DNA from: 2-02-FULL-55-14 sp964581115
Lineage (GTDB): Bacteria; Bacteroidota; Ignavibacteria; UBA10030
Direction: 5' to 3'
DNA length: 64,000 bases
Assembly (NCBI GenBank): GCA_964581115.1
Contig: CAZOMY010000015.1
Coordinates: forward strand, 9,864-73,863
Part shown: one piece after another, positions 1 to 10,248 of the stretch
Numbering within the stretch: the stretch's first letter is position 1
Layout of the letters: each line of letters starts with the position of its first letter
Notes under the pieces: generated by a model
What the model saw: the letters and a program-made list of their open reading frames with translations, nothing else
Told to the model about the DNA's origin: nothing
Database searches by the model: none
Position numbers and translations under genes: made by a program

Positions 1-292
1 GCACTTGGTGCTTGAGACATAGTCATGGAGTTTGGCTCGTTACTTGGGTCAAGCACTAAGCTCCAATCTTCAATCTCAAGCTCCAAGCTCCAATCCTCAA
101 TCCCAAGCTCCAAGCACCAAGAAGCCCCTCGACCATCTTGCGCTTCGCTGTTGAGGTGGCCTACGAACGGCAAGCCCATGCGCGGGTTCGGAAGGACAAG
201 GAGTGACTTCTGGATCTTGGCGCTTGGTGCTTGAGACATAGTCATGGAGTTTGGCTCGTTACTTGGGTCAAGCTCCAAGCTCCAAGCTCCAA
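1..292. repeat. Heptamer-array region with a 54-bp direct repeat
   Basis: Positions 1-54 recur almost identically at 220-273. Each copy runs into a degenerate tandem array of about 7-nt units (AAGCTCC, AATCTTC, AAGCACC; a few units are 6 nt). The left side of each copy carries the reverse complement of the same unit (CTTGGTGCTTGAG), so each copy can fold into a hairpin. I see no supportable gene here; open frames exist only because the repeat lacks stops. The array runs into an assembly gap. Confidence 0.8.
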
Positions 293-392
293 NNNNNNNN
301 NNNNNNNNNNNNNNNNNNNNNNNNNNNNNNNNNNNNNNNNNNNNNNNNNNNNNNNNNNNNNNNNNNNNNNNNNNNNNNNNNNNNNNNNNNNN
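293..392. other. Assembly gap of 100 N
   Basis: Exactly 100 N, the usual placeholder for a gap of unknown size. The heptamer array (CAAGCTC-type units) is on both sides, so the repeat itself probably broke the assembly. Confidence 0.97.
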
Positions 393-457
393 CAAGCTCC
401 AAGCTCCAATCTTCAATCTCAAGCACCAATCCTCAGGATCAAGTTCCAAGCACCAAG
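393..457. repeat. Continuation of AAGCTCC-type heptamer array
   Basis: About nine degenerate 6-7-nt units (AAGCTCC, AATCTTC, AAGCACC, AAGTTCC) directly after the gap. The array ends about 43 nt before the ATG at 501. Confidence 0.8.
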
Positions 458-500
458 AAGCTCTTTGTGCATCGCTCACGCGCTTCCCAAGGATCGACCC

Positions 501-1148
501 ATGTTCCTCGGCCACTACGCCACCGGCTTCGCCGCCAAAAAGCTCTCGACCCGCACGCCCCTGCCACTGCTCCTGCTGGCGTCGCAGTTCATCGACCATC
601 TCTGGCCCGTCTTCGTCCTGTTCGGCATCGAGCGCGTGGCCATCGTTCCCGGAATCACGGCCTTCACGCCCTTGGATTTCATCTACTATCCTTGGACGCA
701 CAGTCTGCTCATGTCCATGGCGTGGGGCGTGGTGCTGGGAGCGATCGTGTTCGCTTTTCGCAAGGACAAACGTGAGGCTGCCGTGGTCGCTGCGTTAGTG
801 CCCGGCCACTGGGTGCTGGACCTCCTCTCGCATCGACCCGATCTGCCGTTGGCTCCCGGCACCGGATCAATGTTCGGTCTTGGACTCTGGAATTCCGTTC
901 CGGCAACCATCATGGTGGAACTCGCCCTCTTTGCCGGCGGTCTGTTCCTTTACTGGCGAGCGACGCCAGATGCCTCACGCCGTTCCCGCTTGATCCTGAG
1001 CTCGCTCGTGGCGTTCCTCTTGGTCATCTACGCCAGCAATACCTTCGGTCCTCCGCCGCCGAATGTCGAGATGATCGGCATCGCCGTCAATGCGCTGTGG
1101 CTGGTCATCTTCTGGGCGTGGTGGGTAGAGAAAAGAAGTAGGCAGTAG
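501..1148 (+). CDS. Integral membrane protein, YdjM/DUF457-like metal-dependent hydrolase fold
   Basis: A 215-residue polytopic membrane protein with about five or six hydrophobic segments. Polar histidine/aspartate motifs (FIDHLWP near residue 33, YPWTHSLLMS near 68, GHWVLDLLSHRPD near 108) lie at membrane edges, as in the YdjM (DUF457) family of inner-membrane putative metal-dependent hydrolases. That assignment is inference from the motif pattern. The ATG at 501 is chosen because the longer frame upstream runs through a repeat array and the gap. The last codons and the TAG stop are supplied by the GTAGGCA repeat that follows, so the true ancestral C-terminus may have been altered. Confidence 0.7.
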   Translation: MFLGHYATGFAAKKLSTRTPLPLLLLASQFIDHLWPVFVLFGIERVAIVPGITAFTPLDFIYYPWTHSLLMSMAWGVVLGAIVFAFRKDKREAAVVAALVPGHWVLDLLSHRPDLPLAPGTGSMFGLGLWNSVPATIMVELALFAGGLFLYWRATPDASRRSRLILSSLVAFLLVIYASNTFGPPPPNVEMIGIAVNALWLVIFWAWWVEKRSRQ

Positions 1149-1258
1149 GCACTATTCCGTCAGGCCCAGTCAGTCGGAGGTCGATGAACAAGATCATGTG
1201 ATCTTTGTCCAGTGCTTCCGGCCTGCCTCGTACCAGAACGTACCTGCCTACTGCCTAC
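1138..1258. repeat. 121-bp near-palindromic element with terminal GTAGGCA heptamers (copy 1)
   Basis: It starts with GTAGGCAGTAGGCA and ends with the inverse TGCCTACTGCCTAC. Its centre is AAGATC-ATGT-GATCTT, and the arms are partly complementary throughout. The element at 26746-26866 has the same length, ends and core (GACAAAGATC/GATCTTG) in inverse orientation. The TAG stop of the upstream gene is inside the first repeats. It separates the membrane-protein gene from the Lon-family gene. Confidence 0.85.
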
Positions 1259-1334
1259 TCTCTCCGGCTCTCCACTGGCTTCCTCTGCTTCTTTTCCGTA
1301 CTCTGGCTCCGTTCTCCCCAGCATCGGTGCCTCC

Positions 1335-3815
1335 ATGAAACGCTCCCGCACCTCACGAACGAAGACCCCCGCACTGAGACCTGCGCGCATCTATCGATCA
1401 TTGAAAGCCGACCAGCTGCGCTGGCAATGTGACCCCAAGGTCCTCCAATCATTGGCGGCATTCAAAGCCAAACTGCCTCCTCGGCGTGAGATCATCGGGC
1501 AAGAACGCGCCCTGCGCGCCCTCCGCGTCGGCCTCGACATGGGGCACCCCGGCTTCAACATCTTCGTCACCGGCTTCAGCGGCACGGGCCGTACCACGAC
1601 GATCAAACGGATGCTCCAGGAATTCGAAGGGAAGAAGGCGGTCCTTCGCGATCACTGCTACGTTCATTCGTTCAAGAATCCCGACATACCGTTGGCTCTG
1701 TCGCTTCCGGCGGGTCAAGGTCGCGGCTTGAAACTCGACATGGAGGGATTGCTCCGCGACCTGCTCAAGGACATTCCGGCCGTCTACGAAAGCCAGCGCT
1801 ATCAACGCCAGCGGCGCATGCTCGTCCAGCATTTTCAGGATCGTCAAAAATCGGTTCTGCAGGCGTTCGAGCGCCGGGTCAAGGAAGAGGGGTTCGACCT
1901 CGTGCAGGTGCAGGTCGGGTCGATGATGCGTCCGGAGGTGGTGCCGGTGGTCAACGGAACGCCTTCAAGCCTGGAGCAGGTCGAGGAGCTTGTTCGCAAG
2001 TCCGAAGTGTCGCGTGAGGCGTTCACGGCGATGCGCGACAAGTTGGCCGAACTTGAGAAGCAGATGGCGCTCGTGTTTCGCGAACTGCGGAACATTGAGA
2101 AGCGCGTACAGGAATCGCTCGAGGAGCTGGAAGGAAAGATGGTAATGCCCGCGGTCGACAGCCTCGTCGAAGTGGTCAAGGCTGCCTACGACGATGCGAA
2201 GGTCCGCGAATACCTTGAGGACGTGCGCACGTACGTACGCCAGAATCTCGACCGCTTTCGCCAACAGCAGCTCCAGGCCGCGCAGTCGACCAAAGGCGAG
2301 GAAGAGGCGGAGGAGGATGATTTCCGCGAGTTCACCGTCAACGTTCTTGTCGACAACTCCGAGACGAAACGCGTGCCGATCGTCATCGAATCGAACCCAC
2401 GCTACAAAAACCTGTTTGGGACGGCAGAACGGGAGCTGGAACGCGGAGGGATTTGGCGCACCGACTTCACAAAGATCAAGCCGGGCGCCCTGCTGCGAGC
2501 CGACGGCGGCTACCTGGTGCTAAATGCTCTTGATGCGCTGATCGAGCCGGGGGTGTGGCAGGACCTGAAGCGAACGCTGCGGACCGGAAAGCTCGACATT
2601 CAGGCGGGAGAGCCGGCAATGGGCATCGCCACGACCGGCATGAAGCCCGAGCCGTTCGACATCTCCGTCAAGGTCATCATCATCGGCGACACTGAGCTCT
2701 ACTACCTTCTTTGGCACCGCGATGACGACTTCAAAAAGATCTTCAAGATCCGAGCTGATTTCGACTTCGAGATGCCCCGCACGCACGACGCGCTCGGCAA
2801 GTACGTCTCATTCATCCGGATGGTCGTGGAGGACGAGAAGCTCCGACCGTTCGAGCCGTCAGCTATGGCACAGATCGTCGAATTCGGCATCCGACTGGCC
2901 GGCAGCCGAAAGAAGATCTCCACCCGATTCAATATCATTGCCGATGTCGTCCGCGAGGCCCACTATTGGGCAGGCAGGGACCACGCCCGCTCCGTCACGG
3001 GCGAGCATGTCGAGCAGGCGATCGCCGAACGCATCTACCGCGTACGCCTTGTCGAACAGAAGATCCAGGACCTCATCGAGAAGGGGGTCATTCTTATCGA
3101 CACCGACGGCGTTGCCGTCGGCCAGGTGAACGGCCTGTCGGTCTACGATACGGGCGAACACGCCTTCGGAAAACCGTCGCGCATCACGGCCAAGACGTCG
3201 CTCGGCCGGTCCGGCGTCATCAATATCGAGCGGGAGGCCGACCTCAGCGGTCCGTCGCACACCAAGGGCGTGGCCATCTTGTCGGGTTTCTTCCGCGACC
3301 GGTTCGCGCAGGACAAACCGCTCGTCATGGATGCCAGCATCACGTTCGAGCAATCATACGGCGGCGTCGACGGCGACAGCGCTTCGTCGACAGAGGTCTA
3401 TGCGATCCTCTCGGCGTTGGCGGGCGTGCCGATCCGGCAGGAGATCGCCGTGACCGGTTCGGTCAATCAGAACGGCGAAGTGCAGCCCATCGGTGGGGTC
3501 AACGAAAAGATCGAAGGCTTCTTCGACACATGCAGAATGCGGGGCCTGACCGGCAAGCAAGGGGTCATCATCCCCGCACAGAATGTGGACGAGCTCATGC
3601 TTCGCGAGGACGTCTATGCCGCCGTCCGGAAGAAGCAATTCCACATCTACACCGTTTCGACGGTGGATGAAGGGATCGAGATCCTGACGGGCGTCAAAGC
3701 AGGTCAGCGAAGACCGGACGGATCATTCGAGCCGGGTACCGTCAATTCCCTGGCCGACGAACGGTTGCGACGCTACGCCGAGACGTGGCGGGCCTTCGAA
3801 GGAGGTCGGCGCTGA
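1335..3815 (+). CDS. Lon-family ATP-dependent protease (S16, AAA_32 / LonB-LonC-like)
   Basis: An 826-residue cytosolic AAA+ protease. The ATPase part has a Walker A-like loop GFSGTGRTTT at residues 80-89, preceded by REIIGQERALRAL. A helical insert follows (about 160-340), and the S16 domain lies near 600-800. The catalytic dyad is visible: Ser682 in DGDSAS and Lys725 in GGVNEK. The lack of a classic Lon N-terminal domain and the N-terminal sequence fit the COG1067 group (YcbZ/LonC-like) rather than canonical Lon. The ATG at 1335 is chosen because the 41 codons before it translate the flanking repeat. Its 3' end carries AAGGAGG, which serves the K+ channel gene 3 nt downstream, so the two are probably co-transcribed. 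Confidence 0.92.
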   Translation: MKRSRTSRTKTPALRPARIYRSLKADQLRWQCDPKVLQSLAAFKAKLPPRREIIGQERALRALRVGLDMGHPGFNIFVTGFSGTGRTTTIKRMLQEFEGKKAVLRDHCYVHSFKNPDIPLALSLPAGQGRGLKLDMEGLLRDLLKDIPAVYESQRYQRQRRMLVQHFQDRQKSVLQAFERRVKEEGFDLVQVQVGSMMRPEVVPVVNGTPSSLEQVEELVRKSEVSREAFTAMRDKLAELEKQMALVFRELRNIEKRVQESLEELEGKMVMPAVDSLVEVVKAAYDDAKVREYLEDVRTYVRQNLDRFRQQQLQAAQSTKGEEEAEEDDFREFTVNVLVDNSETKRVPIVIESNPRYKNLFGTAERELERGGIWRTDFTKIKPGALLRADGGYLVLNALDALIEPGVWQDLKRTLRTGKLDIQAGEPAMGIATTGMKPEPFDISVKVIIIGDTELYYLLWHRDDDFKKIFKIRADFDFEMPRTHDALGKYVSFIRMVVEDEKLRPFEPSAMAQIVEFGIRLAGSRKKISTRFNIIADVVREAHYWAGRDHARSVTGEHVEQAIAERIYRVRLVEQKIQDLIEKGVILIDTDGVAVGQVNGLSVYDTGEHAFGKPSRITAKTSLGRSGVINIEREADLSGPSHTKGVAILSGFFRDRFAQDKPLVMDASITFEQSYGGVDGDSASSTEVYAILSALAGVPIRQEIAVTGSVNQNGEVQPIGGVNEKIEGFFDTCRMRGLTGKQGVIIPAQNVDELMLREDVYAAVRKKQFHIYTVSTVDEGIEILTGVKAGQRRPDGSFEPGTVNSLADERLRRYAETWRAFEGGRR

Positions 3816-3818
3816 GCC

Positions 3819-4841
3819 ATGGACGGCTCTGCTTCCGCATCGACCTACACGCCCGATTCGCCGCTCGGCAAAGCGCTCCGCATCGTGCTGATGCTCGTGG
3901 CGATCTTGTTCGCAGGGGCATTCGGCTATCAACTCATCGAGGGCTGGTCGTTCTTCGATGCCCTCTACATGACCGTTATCACGCTTGCCACCGTCGGCTA
4001 CGGAGAGACCCATCCGTTGTCGAATGGCGGTCGGGCGTTCACCATCTTCTTGATCCTCGGCGGCATCGGCATCATCACCTACGGCATTACGACGGTGACT
4101 GCATTTCTGGTGGAAGGGGAGATGAATGGCTATCTCAGGAGACGTCGCATGCAACGCGCCATCGGCAAGCTGAAGGGGCACTTCATCGTGTGCGGCGGGG
4201 GAAAGAACGGCCGCTACGTGATCGAAGAGTTGCGGCGAACAAAACGCGACGTGGTCGTCGTGGAGCGAGATCGTGCGCGAGTCCAGACGATGCTGGAAGG
4301 CGGTGTGACGGCCCTCGAAGGAGACGCCACCTCCGATGATACGCTTCATGCTGCGGGCATCGAACGGGCCGCCGGATTGGTGGCGGCGCTTCCGGAAGAC
4401 CGCGATAACCTCTTTGTTGTCATCACGGCGCGCGGCCTCAACGCATCACTGCGTATCGTCGCCAAGATCGACGATGTCAATGTCCGCGACAAGTTTCTGC
4501 GGAGCGGAGCCGATTCCGCCGTCTCGGCCGGCGCCATCGGCGGCATGAGAATGGCGTCGGAACTCATCCGCCCCGATACCGTCACCTTCCTCGACACGAT
4601 GCTGCGCGATGCCGCCAACTTCCGCGTCGAAGATATTCCGGTCGGGCCTTCGCATGTTGGCAAGGCGATCAGAGAATGCGAAATCCTTGCGGCAGCCGGC
4701 ATTCTGGTCGTCGCCCTGAAGGACGAAGGCCGGTACACCTTCAATCCCAAGCCGAATACAAAGCTTCGCTCGGGCGATACACTGATCGTCATCGGCGATC
4801 CCGACCACGTTCGTCAAGCCGCCGAGGCGATGGGAAGGTAG
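3819..4841 (+). CDS. Potassium channel, two-TM pore plus RCK (TrkA-N/TrkA-C) domains
   Basis: A 340-residue inner-membrane K+ channel of the MthK/Kch type. It has TM1 at about 21-42, a pore loop with the selectivity filter TVGYGE at 58-63, and TM2 at about 74-98. A cytosolic Rossmann RCK domain follows (CGGGKNG at 125-131), then a TrkA-C domain ending near 340. RCK domains gate the pore with a bound ligand; which ligand cannot be read here. Its start lies 3 nt after the Lon-family stop, with AAGGAGG inside the end of that gene, so translation is likely coupled. The next gene (- strand) is a Kef-type K+/H+ antiporter that converges on it. Confidence 0.92.
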   Translation: MDGSASASTYTPDSPLGKALRIVLMLVAILFAGAFGYQLIEGWSFFDALYMTVITLATVGYGETHPLSNGGRAFTIFLILGGIGIITYGITTVTAFLVEGEMNGYLRRRRMQRAIGKLKGHFIVCGGGKNGRYVIEELRRTKRDVVVVERDRARVQTMLEGGVTALEGDATSDDTLHAAGIERAAGLVAALPEDRDNLFVVITARGLNASLRIVAKIDDVNVRDKFLRSGADSAVSAGAIGGMRMASELIRPDTVTFLDTMLRDAANFRVEDIPVGPSHVGKAIRECEILAAAGILVVALKDEGRYTFNPKPNTKLRSGDTLIVIGDPDHVRQAAEAMGR

Positions 4842-4962
4842 GTCGTGAGGTTCTCAAGAGACAGCCGGTCCGACTGAGGGACTCACTCCTGCATGACTCA
4901 CGTCTGCTCGTTGACGCCCTCCTCCTCGATCGTTGCAGCCCTTCCTCGCCGGCCTTCAGCCG

Positions 4963-6645
4963 CTACAGAACATCATCTCGCGTTCGCAGCTCTTCTATCT
5001 CATTCTGACGTCGCCGTTCCCTGATCGAATCGTCGCATGCGATCCAGCTCGTGAGGTCCAGCGCGGCGCTATGGGAGGGTAGGATGACGTGGTCGGCTCC
5101 CTCTTCATAAAGTTCGAGCGCGTGTCCGGGTGAGCTCGCGCGTACGACCACAGCCGCCTGAGTATTCCGCGTCTTCAAATAACGCAGCAAGGCCGCATTC
5201 GTTGTTCCGCGCAGAAGTTCGTCAGGCACGGTGCTGACGATCACCGAAGCCCGCTCGACCCCCGCCGCCTCGATCGCGTCAAGATTGCTGAGATCGACGA
5301 ACGCCGAAGGAATGTGGCGTTGACGTAGACGTTCCAAAACGACGGGATTGAAGTCCAGCACGCGAAACGGTCGCTGGGCTGATGACAATTCGTGCACGAG
5401 TGCGCTCCCCAGCCGATGACAGCCAAGCAGAATGATCTCGCCCGGCTGGCCATGACCACCGCCCGCCGGTGCCATGGCGGCTTCCGTTGCCCGCCCGTCC
5501 ATCCACGTTGACAGCGATTTCGCCAAAGGATGCGCGATCCGAGCGGCATAGGTGGTCAGCGTGGAGGTGAGGACAAGTGTGATGGCAATGATCGATACGA
5601 TCTCGGCAGGGATATGGCCAAGACCAACGCCGATCGTGGCAATGACGAGCGAGAATTCACTCGACTGAGAGAGGTAGAGCGACGAGAGCAGACCCACGCG
5701 GCTCCCGAGTCGGAGGGTGCGCGCCCCCGGAAGAATGGTGACGACGCGGCTAAGGATGATGACGGCGGAGAGGACGAGTCCAATGAAGACCATCCCCACG
5801 GACGTCACGACGATCTGCATCCCGAGAGCGACGAAGAAGAGCGTCACAAAGAAATCGCGTAGCGATCGAATCTTGACGATGACCTCGTGACTGTACGGAA
5901 AGGTGGAAATACTGACACCGGCGATGAGAGCTCCCATGGCCAGCGAAAAACCGGCTTCCATCGCAAGCCAGCACAGTGTGAAACACCAGGCGATCGACAA
6001 AACGAGCATGAGTTCGGCGTCCTGAGCGACCAGCCGAAAGAGGCGGGGAAGGAAGTACTTGGCTGCGCTGAACGCGATGAGGACCAGTCCCACGCCGTAC
6101 AGAAGCGAGACCACGATCGGGAAGGGCGATGGGTCGTCAATATTCCCTTGCATCGCGAGGACAATGATGGCCAGAACGTCCTGGACGAGCAAGATGCCGA
6201 GCGTGATGCGGCCCGGAAGTGTATCGAGCTCATTCCGGTCCGACAACAGCTTGACCACGACCATCGTACTGCTGAAGGCGAGCGTAATGCCAAGGTACGT
6301 CGCGGTCAGCCCTTCGAACCCGAGTGCCCGCACCGCCGCCCAGAGCAACAGTGCGCTGACCACCACCTGAACAGTGCCGATCATGGCAGAGGTTCGGCCG
6401 GAGCGCGCAAATTTCTTCAGGTCGATCTCGAGGCCGACGATGAACAACAAGAAGGCGAGGCCGAGCTCGGAAAGGAGGGCGACCTCTTCGGGGTCGGTGA
6501 TCACGCCAAAACCGGTCGGACCCAGGAGGATGCCGGCTGCGATGTACCCGAGGATCAGCGGCTGGCGGATGATGCGCGCCACGACGGCGAGGACCGTTGC
6601 GGCGACGATGGAAACGCCGATGGCGAACAGGAGTTCAGAATGCAT
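4963..6645 (-). CDS. Kef-type monovalent cation:proton antiporter (CPA2) with Rossmann domain
   Basis: A 560-residue protein with about 12 hydrophobic segments (residues about 5-380) typical of the Na_H_exchanger/KefB-KefC family. Characteristic stretches are RQPLILGYIAAGILLGP near the N-terminus, and FSSTMVVVKLLSDR and QDVLAIIVLA. The C-terminal cytosolic part (about 400-530) is a TrkA-N-like NAD-binding domain whose glycine loop reads GCHRLG. There is no TrkA-C domain. It exchanges K+ or Na+ for H+ across the inner membrane; the ion is not decidable from sequence. It is transcribed away from typA and convergent with the K+ channel. Confidence 0.9.
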   Translation of the reverse strand: MHSELLFAIGVSIVAATVLAVVARIIRQPLILGYIAAGILLGPTGFGVITDPEEVALLSELGLAFLLFIVGLEIDLKKFARSGRTSAMIGTVQVVVSALLLWAAVRALGFEGLTATYLGITLAFSSTMVVVKLLSDRNELDTLPGRITLGILLVQDVLAIIVLAMQGNIDDPSPFPIVVSLLYGVGLVLIAFSAAKYFLPRLFRLVAQDAELMLVLSIAWCFTLCWLAMEAGFSLAMGALIAGVSISTFPYSHEVIVKIRSLRDFFVTLFFVALGMQIVVTSVGMVFIGLVLSAVIILSRVVTILPGARTLRLGSRVGLLSSLYLSQSSEFSLVIATIGVGLGHIPAEIVSIIAITLVLTSTLTTYAARIAHPLAKSLSTWMDGRATEAAMAPAGGGHGQPGEIILLGCHRLGSALVHELSSAQRPFRVLDFNPVVLERLRQRHIPSAFVDLSNLDAIEAAGVERASVIVSTVPDELLRGTTNAALLRYLKTRNTQAAVVVRASSPGHALELYEEGADHVILPSHSAALDLTSWIACDDSIRERRRQNEIEELRTRDDVL

Positions 6646-6717
6646 GAAGGACCAAGGAAGGCTCGATCATGGTATCAAAATGATCCACGAAGACACGCCG
6701 CCGGAGGCCCACGAGCG

Positions 6718-6735
6718 TTGCCGCGTGAGCGGCAA
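6718..6735. terminator. Stem-loop between antiporter and typA, weak terminator candidate
   Basis: Perfect 7-bp stem TTGCCGC/GCGGCAA with a GTGA loop, 79 nt past the typA stop. No clear U-tract follows on the minus strand, so an intrinsic terminator role is uncertain. Confidence 0.35.
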
Positions 6736-6813
6736 ACAACGTTTGTCTGAATTTCTCCGTGTCCATTCGCGTAGCACTTCCTTCGCGGTAGCGGACAGGT
6801 ACCCTACAGGCGC

Positions 6814-8664
<1,851 letters not shown>

Positions 8665-8710
8665 GTGGTACTCTCTTCGTAATCTCTTGATATTGCGCTA
8701 AGAAAAGAGG

Positions 8711-8812
8711 CATCACGCAGAGGCGCAGAGGTCGCTGAGGTCGCAGGGAGGAGGGATACATACCATTCCTTTCTCTGCGCTCTCCGCGTTCTCTGCGACT
8801 CTGCGCGCAGAT
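8711..8812. repeat. Inverted pair of nonamer arrays (GCAGAGGTC type) upstream of typA
   Basis: The left arm has degenerate 9-nt units around CGCAGAGG / TCGCTGAGG. The right arm (8770-8810) is its inverse (CTCTGCG, CTCCGCG, CTCTGCG). The whole could form a long imperfect hairpin about 45 nt before the typA ATG. Similar CGCAGAG-type intergenic repeats occur in many unrelated genomes (general knowledge). Confidence 0.75.
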
Positions 8813-8819
8813 CTTCTGA

Positions 8820-8857
8820 ATAAAAAATGCCCCAGCGGCGGCAAAGCGCTGAGGCAT
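8820..8857 (-). terminator. Intrinsic terminator-like hairpin upstream of typA (tandem terminator or leader attenuator)
   Basis: On the minus strand an 11-bp stem (ATGCCTCAGCG / CGCTGGGGCAT, one wobble) is followed by a run of six T. It could be a second terminator for the barrel gene at 9062, or sit at the 5' end of a typA transcript, because a TTG-N20-TATCTTAT promoter-like match (8860-8890) lies just upstream. Confidence 0.6.
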
Positions 8858-8859
8858 CA

Positions 8860-8890
8860 ATAAGATACGCAGAATTGAGACGTATTCCAA
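8860..8890 (-). promoter_or_regulatory. Bacteroidota-type promoter candidate for typA
   Basis: TTG (8888-8890), a 20-nt spacer, then TATCTTAT (8860-8867) on the minus strand. This resembles TTTG-N19-21-TAnnTTTG. The same 20-nt spacing is seen before the MarR and cold-shock genes. The rest of 8858-8995 holds no gene I can support. Confidence 0.35.
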
Positions 8891-8995
8891 GGTCAGACAC
8901 TTCTACCGCAAAGGCGCCAAGGCGCAAGGACAAATTGATCGGTTCAGCGCCTCTTGGTCTGAGCTTGTCGACGGCCAGCGGCCATGATTCTTCGT

Positions 8996-9032
8996 CAAAA
9001 AAACACAAAGGGCCGGCATGCGCTGCCGGCCC
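8996..9032 (-). terminator. Intrinsic terminator after barrel gene
   Basis: GGGCCGGC/GCCGGCCC 8-bp stem with a 7-nt loop (9010-9032), followed on the minus strand by TTTGTG and a run of seven T. It lies 30 nt past the stop of the gene at 9062. Confidence 0.85.
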
Positions 9033-9061
9033 CCGTGGAAACAAGGAAGATTCGAACTGGC

Positions 9062-10087
9062 TTAGCGGAACGTGATTCCAACGCCGGCGCCCAGCATCGG
9101 CGTGTCGGCGATGCTGTACTCAGCGTGCACGTTGACGATGAGGAGCAGCAATCGAGCGCCGACCGTCACGCGCGACTTATTGGATCCTTCGATCGAGAAG
9201 CCCGGGATCGTAAACGGCGTCCCGGCGAAGTTGGCGCCCTTGATCGCGGCAACGTCGATCGTGCTGCTCTCGAGCTGGAAGCCGCCATAGACCGTCAGGA
9301 ACAGAAGGCTCTTGCTGACCTCAACGCCATAGGCCGTGGCACTCGCGCTCAGCACGTCAGCATCTGCCTTGTCCTTCAGCGTCAGCTTCTGTGTGGCGAA
9401 GTGAACAGCGATGTCGACGGGGAAGAGCGGGATCCACTGGTCGACGTCATACCGGACGCCAAAACCCGTCAAGCCCACCTTGCCGCCGTCGAATTCCTGC
9501 GTCGGCAGAATGCGGCCCATGACCTCAAGTCCGAACGGAAGACCGATCGAGGCCTGAGGAGCGATAGCGCCAACAACGGGAAGCTTGGTGCCGCCGGGAA
9601 GGTCAAACAGCTTGGTGCCAGCCGGGATCGTCCCAAGTGATCCCCCAACCGGAATGTTGCGCTTCGTTGTGATCGAAGTGATCTTGTCCTCGCCGGCTGC
9701 CGATTGGGCCGTGACCTTGGCGTCATAGTCGCCGGCGGCTGCGCTCAGGTTGACCGTCTGGGTTATGGAACCGATCGTCACCGGCAGGCTGATGGTCGGA
9801 GGCATGTCGAACGTGAACGTCTTCTGATCGTCCGGCACGCGGCTGATGCCGACCTTCAACTGGACGTCGAATCCGAGAACGCTGTGAAGGTCCGCCGAAT
9901 GATACAACGCCGTGTTCAACCCGTTGCCAAGTCCGCTGGCGAGAGGCGTTACGTATCCCTTCGCAACGCCCGAACCGAGTTTGGCAAACTCGGCCAACTG
10001 AGCGCCCAGATCTTGGGCCGGCGCAATACTCAGCGCCAGCAGGCTGGCGATGACGAGAATGCTCAGCCGACGAGTGATGGACTTCAT
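9062..10087 (-). CDS. Secreted outer-membrane beta-barrel-like protein (DUF6588-like)
   Basis: A 341-residue protein with a signal peptide ending near APAQ (about residue 24). The rest alternates hydrophobic and polar residues and ends in aromatic/glycine-rich strands (YSIADTPMLGAGVGITFR), as outer-membrane barrels do. It resembles the DUF6588 family found in Bacteroidota, a low-confidence recognition. The ATG at 10087 is chosen because it has GGAGGA 8-13 nt upstream and begins a clean signal peptide. A TTACACCGGTGTAA palindrome and a promoter-like TTG...GATATTTG lie upstream. It is single, with its own terminator. Confidence 0.7.
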   Translation of the reverse strand: MKSITRRLSILVIASLLALSIAPAQDLGAQLAEFAKLGSGVAKGYVTPLASGLGNGLNTALYHSADLHSVLGFDVQLKVGISRVPDDQKTFTFDMPPTISLPVTIGSITQTVNLSAAAGDYDAKVTAQSAAGEDKITSITTKRNIPVGGSLGTIPAGTKLFDLPGGTKLPVVGAIAPQASIGLPFGLEVMGRILPTQEFDGGKVGLTGFGVRYDVDQWIPLFPVDIAVHFATQKLTLKDKADADVLSASATAYGVEVSKSLLFLTVYGGFQLESSTIDVAAIKGANFAGTPFTIPGFSIEGSNKSRVTVGARLLLLIVNVHAEYSIADTPMLGAGVGITFR

Positions 10088-10139
10088 GGAAGACTCCTCC
10101 AAAAGTGAATGTGTGGTGGTGGTGCGATTCTTAAGTGTG

Positions 10140-10170
10140 CAAATATCGAGAGAAGGACACCGAGAGTCAA
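10140..10170 (-). promoter_or_regulatory. Promoter candidate for barrel gene
   Basis: On the minus strand TTGACT is followed about 17-19 nt later by GATATTTG (10140-10147), one base off TAnnTTTG. It lies about 53 nt before the ATG at 10087. Confidence 0.35.
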
Positions 10171-10219
10171 CGGCCTGTGATGTCAAACACGCAAAAAATG
10201 TCCGATTGGCCCCGCGCCA

Positions 10220-10233
10220 TTACACCGGTGTAA
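10220..10233. promoter_or_regulatory. Perfect 14-bp palindrome TTACACCGGTGTAA, possible operator
   Basis: A perfect dyad in the 161-bp spacer between the Cys-motif gene and the barrel gene, both on the minus strand. No T-tract follows, so it is more like a protein-binding site than a terminator. The regulator is unknown. Confidence 0.4.
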
Positions 10234-10248
10234 CCCACGGCTCTCGCG

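Noticed and set aside
1..457. CRISPR array
   Set aside because: Units are 6-7 nt, contiguous and degenerate, without spacers of uniform length; no cas genes are present.
231..500. N-terminal extension of the membrane protein through the gap
   Set aside because: The extension translates heptamer repeats and 100 unknown bases; the ATG at 501 starts the first convincing protein segment.
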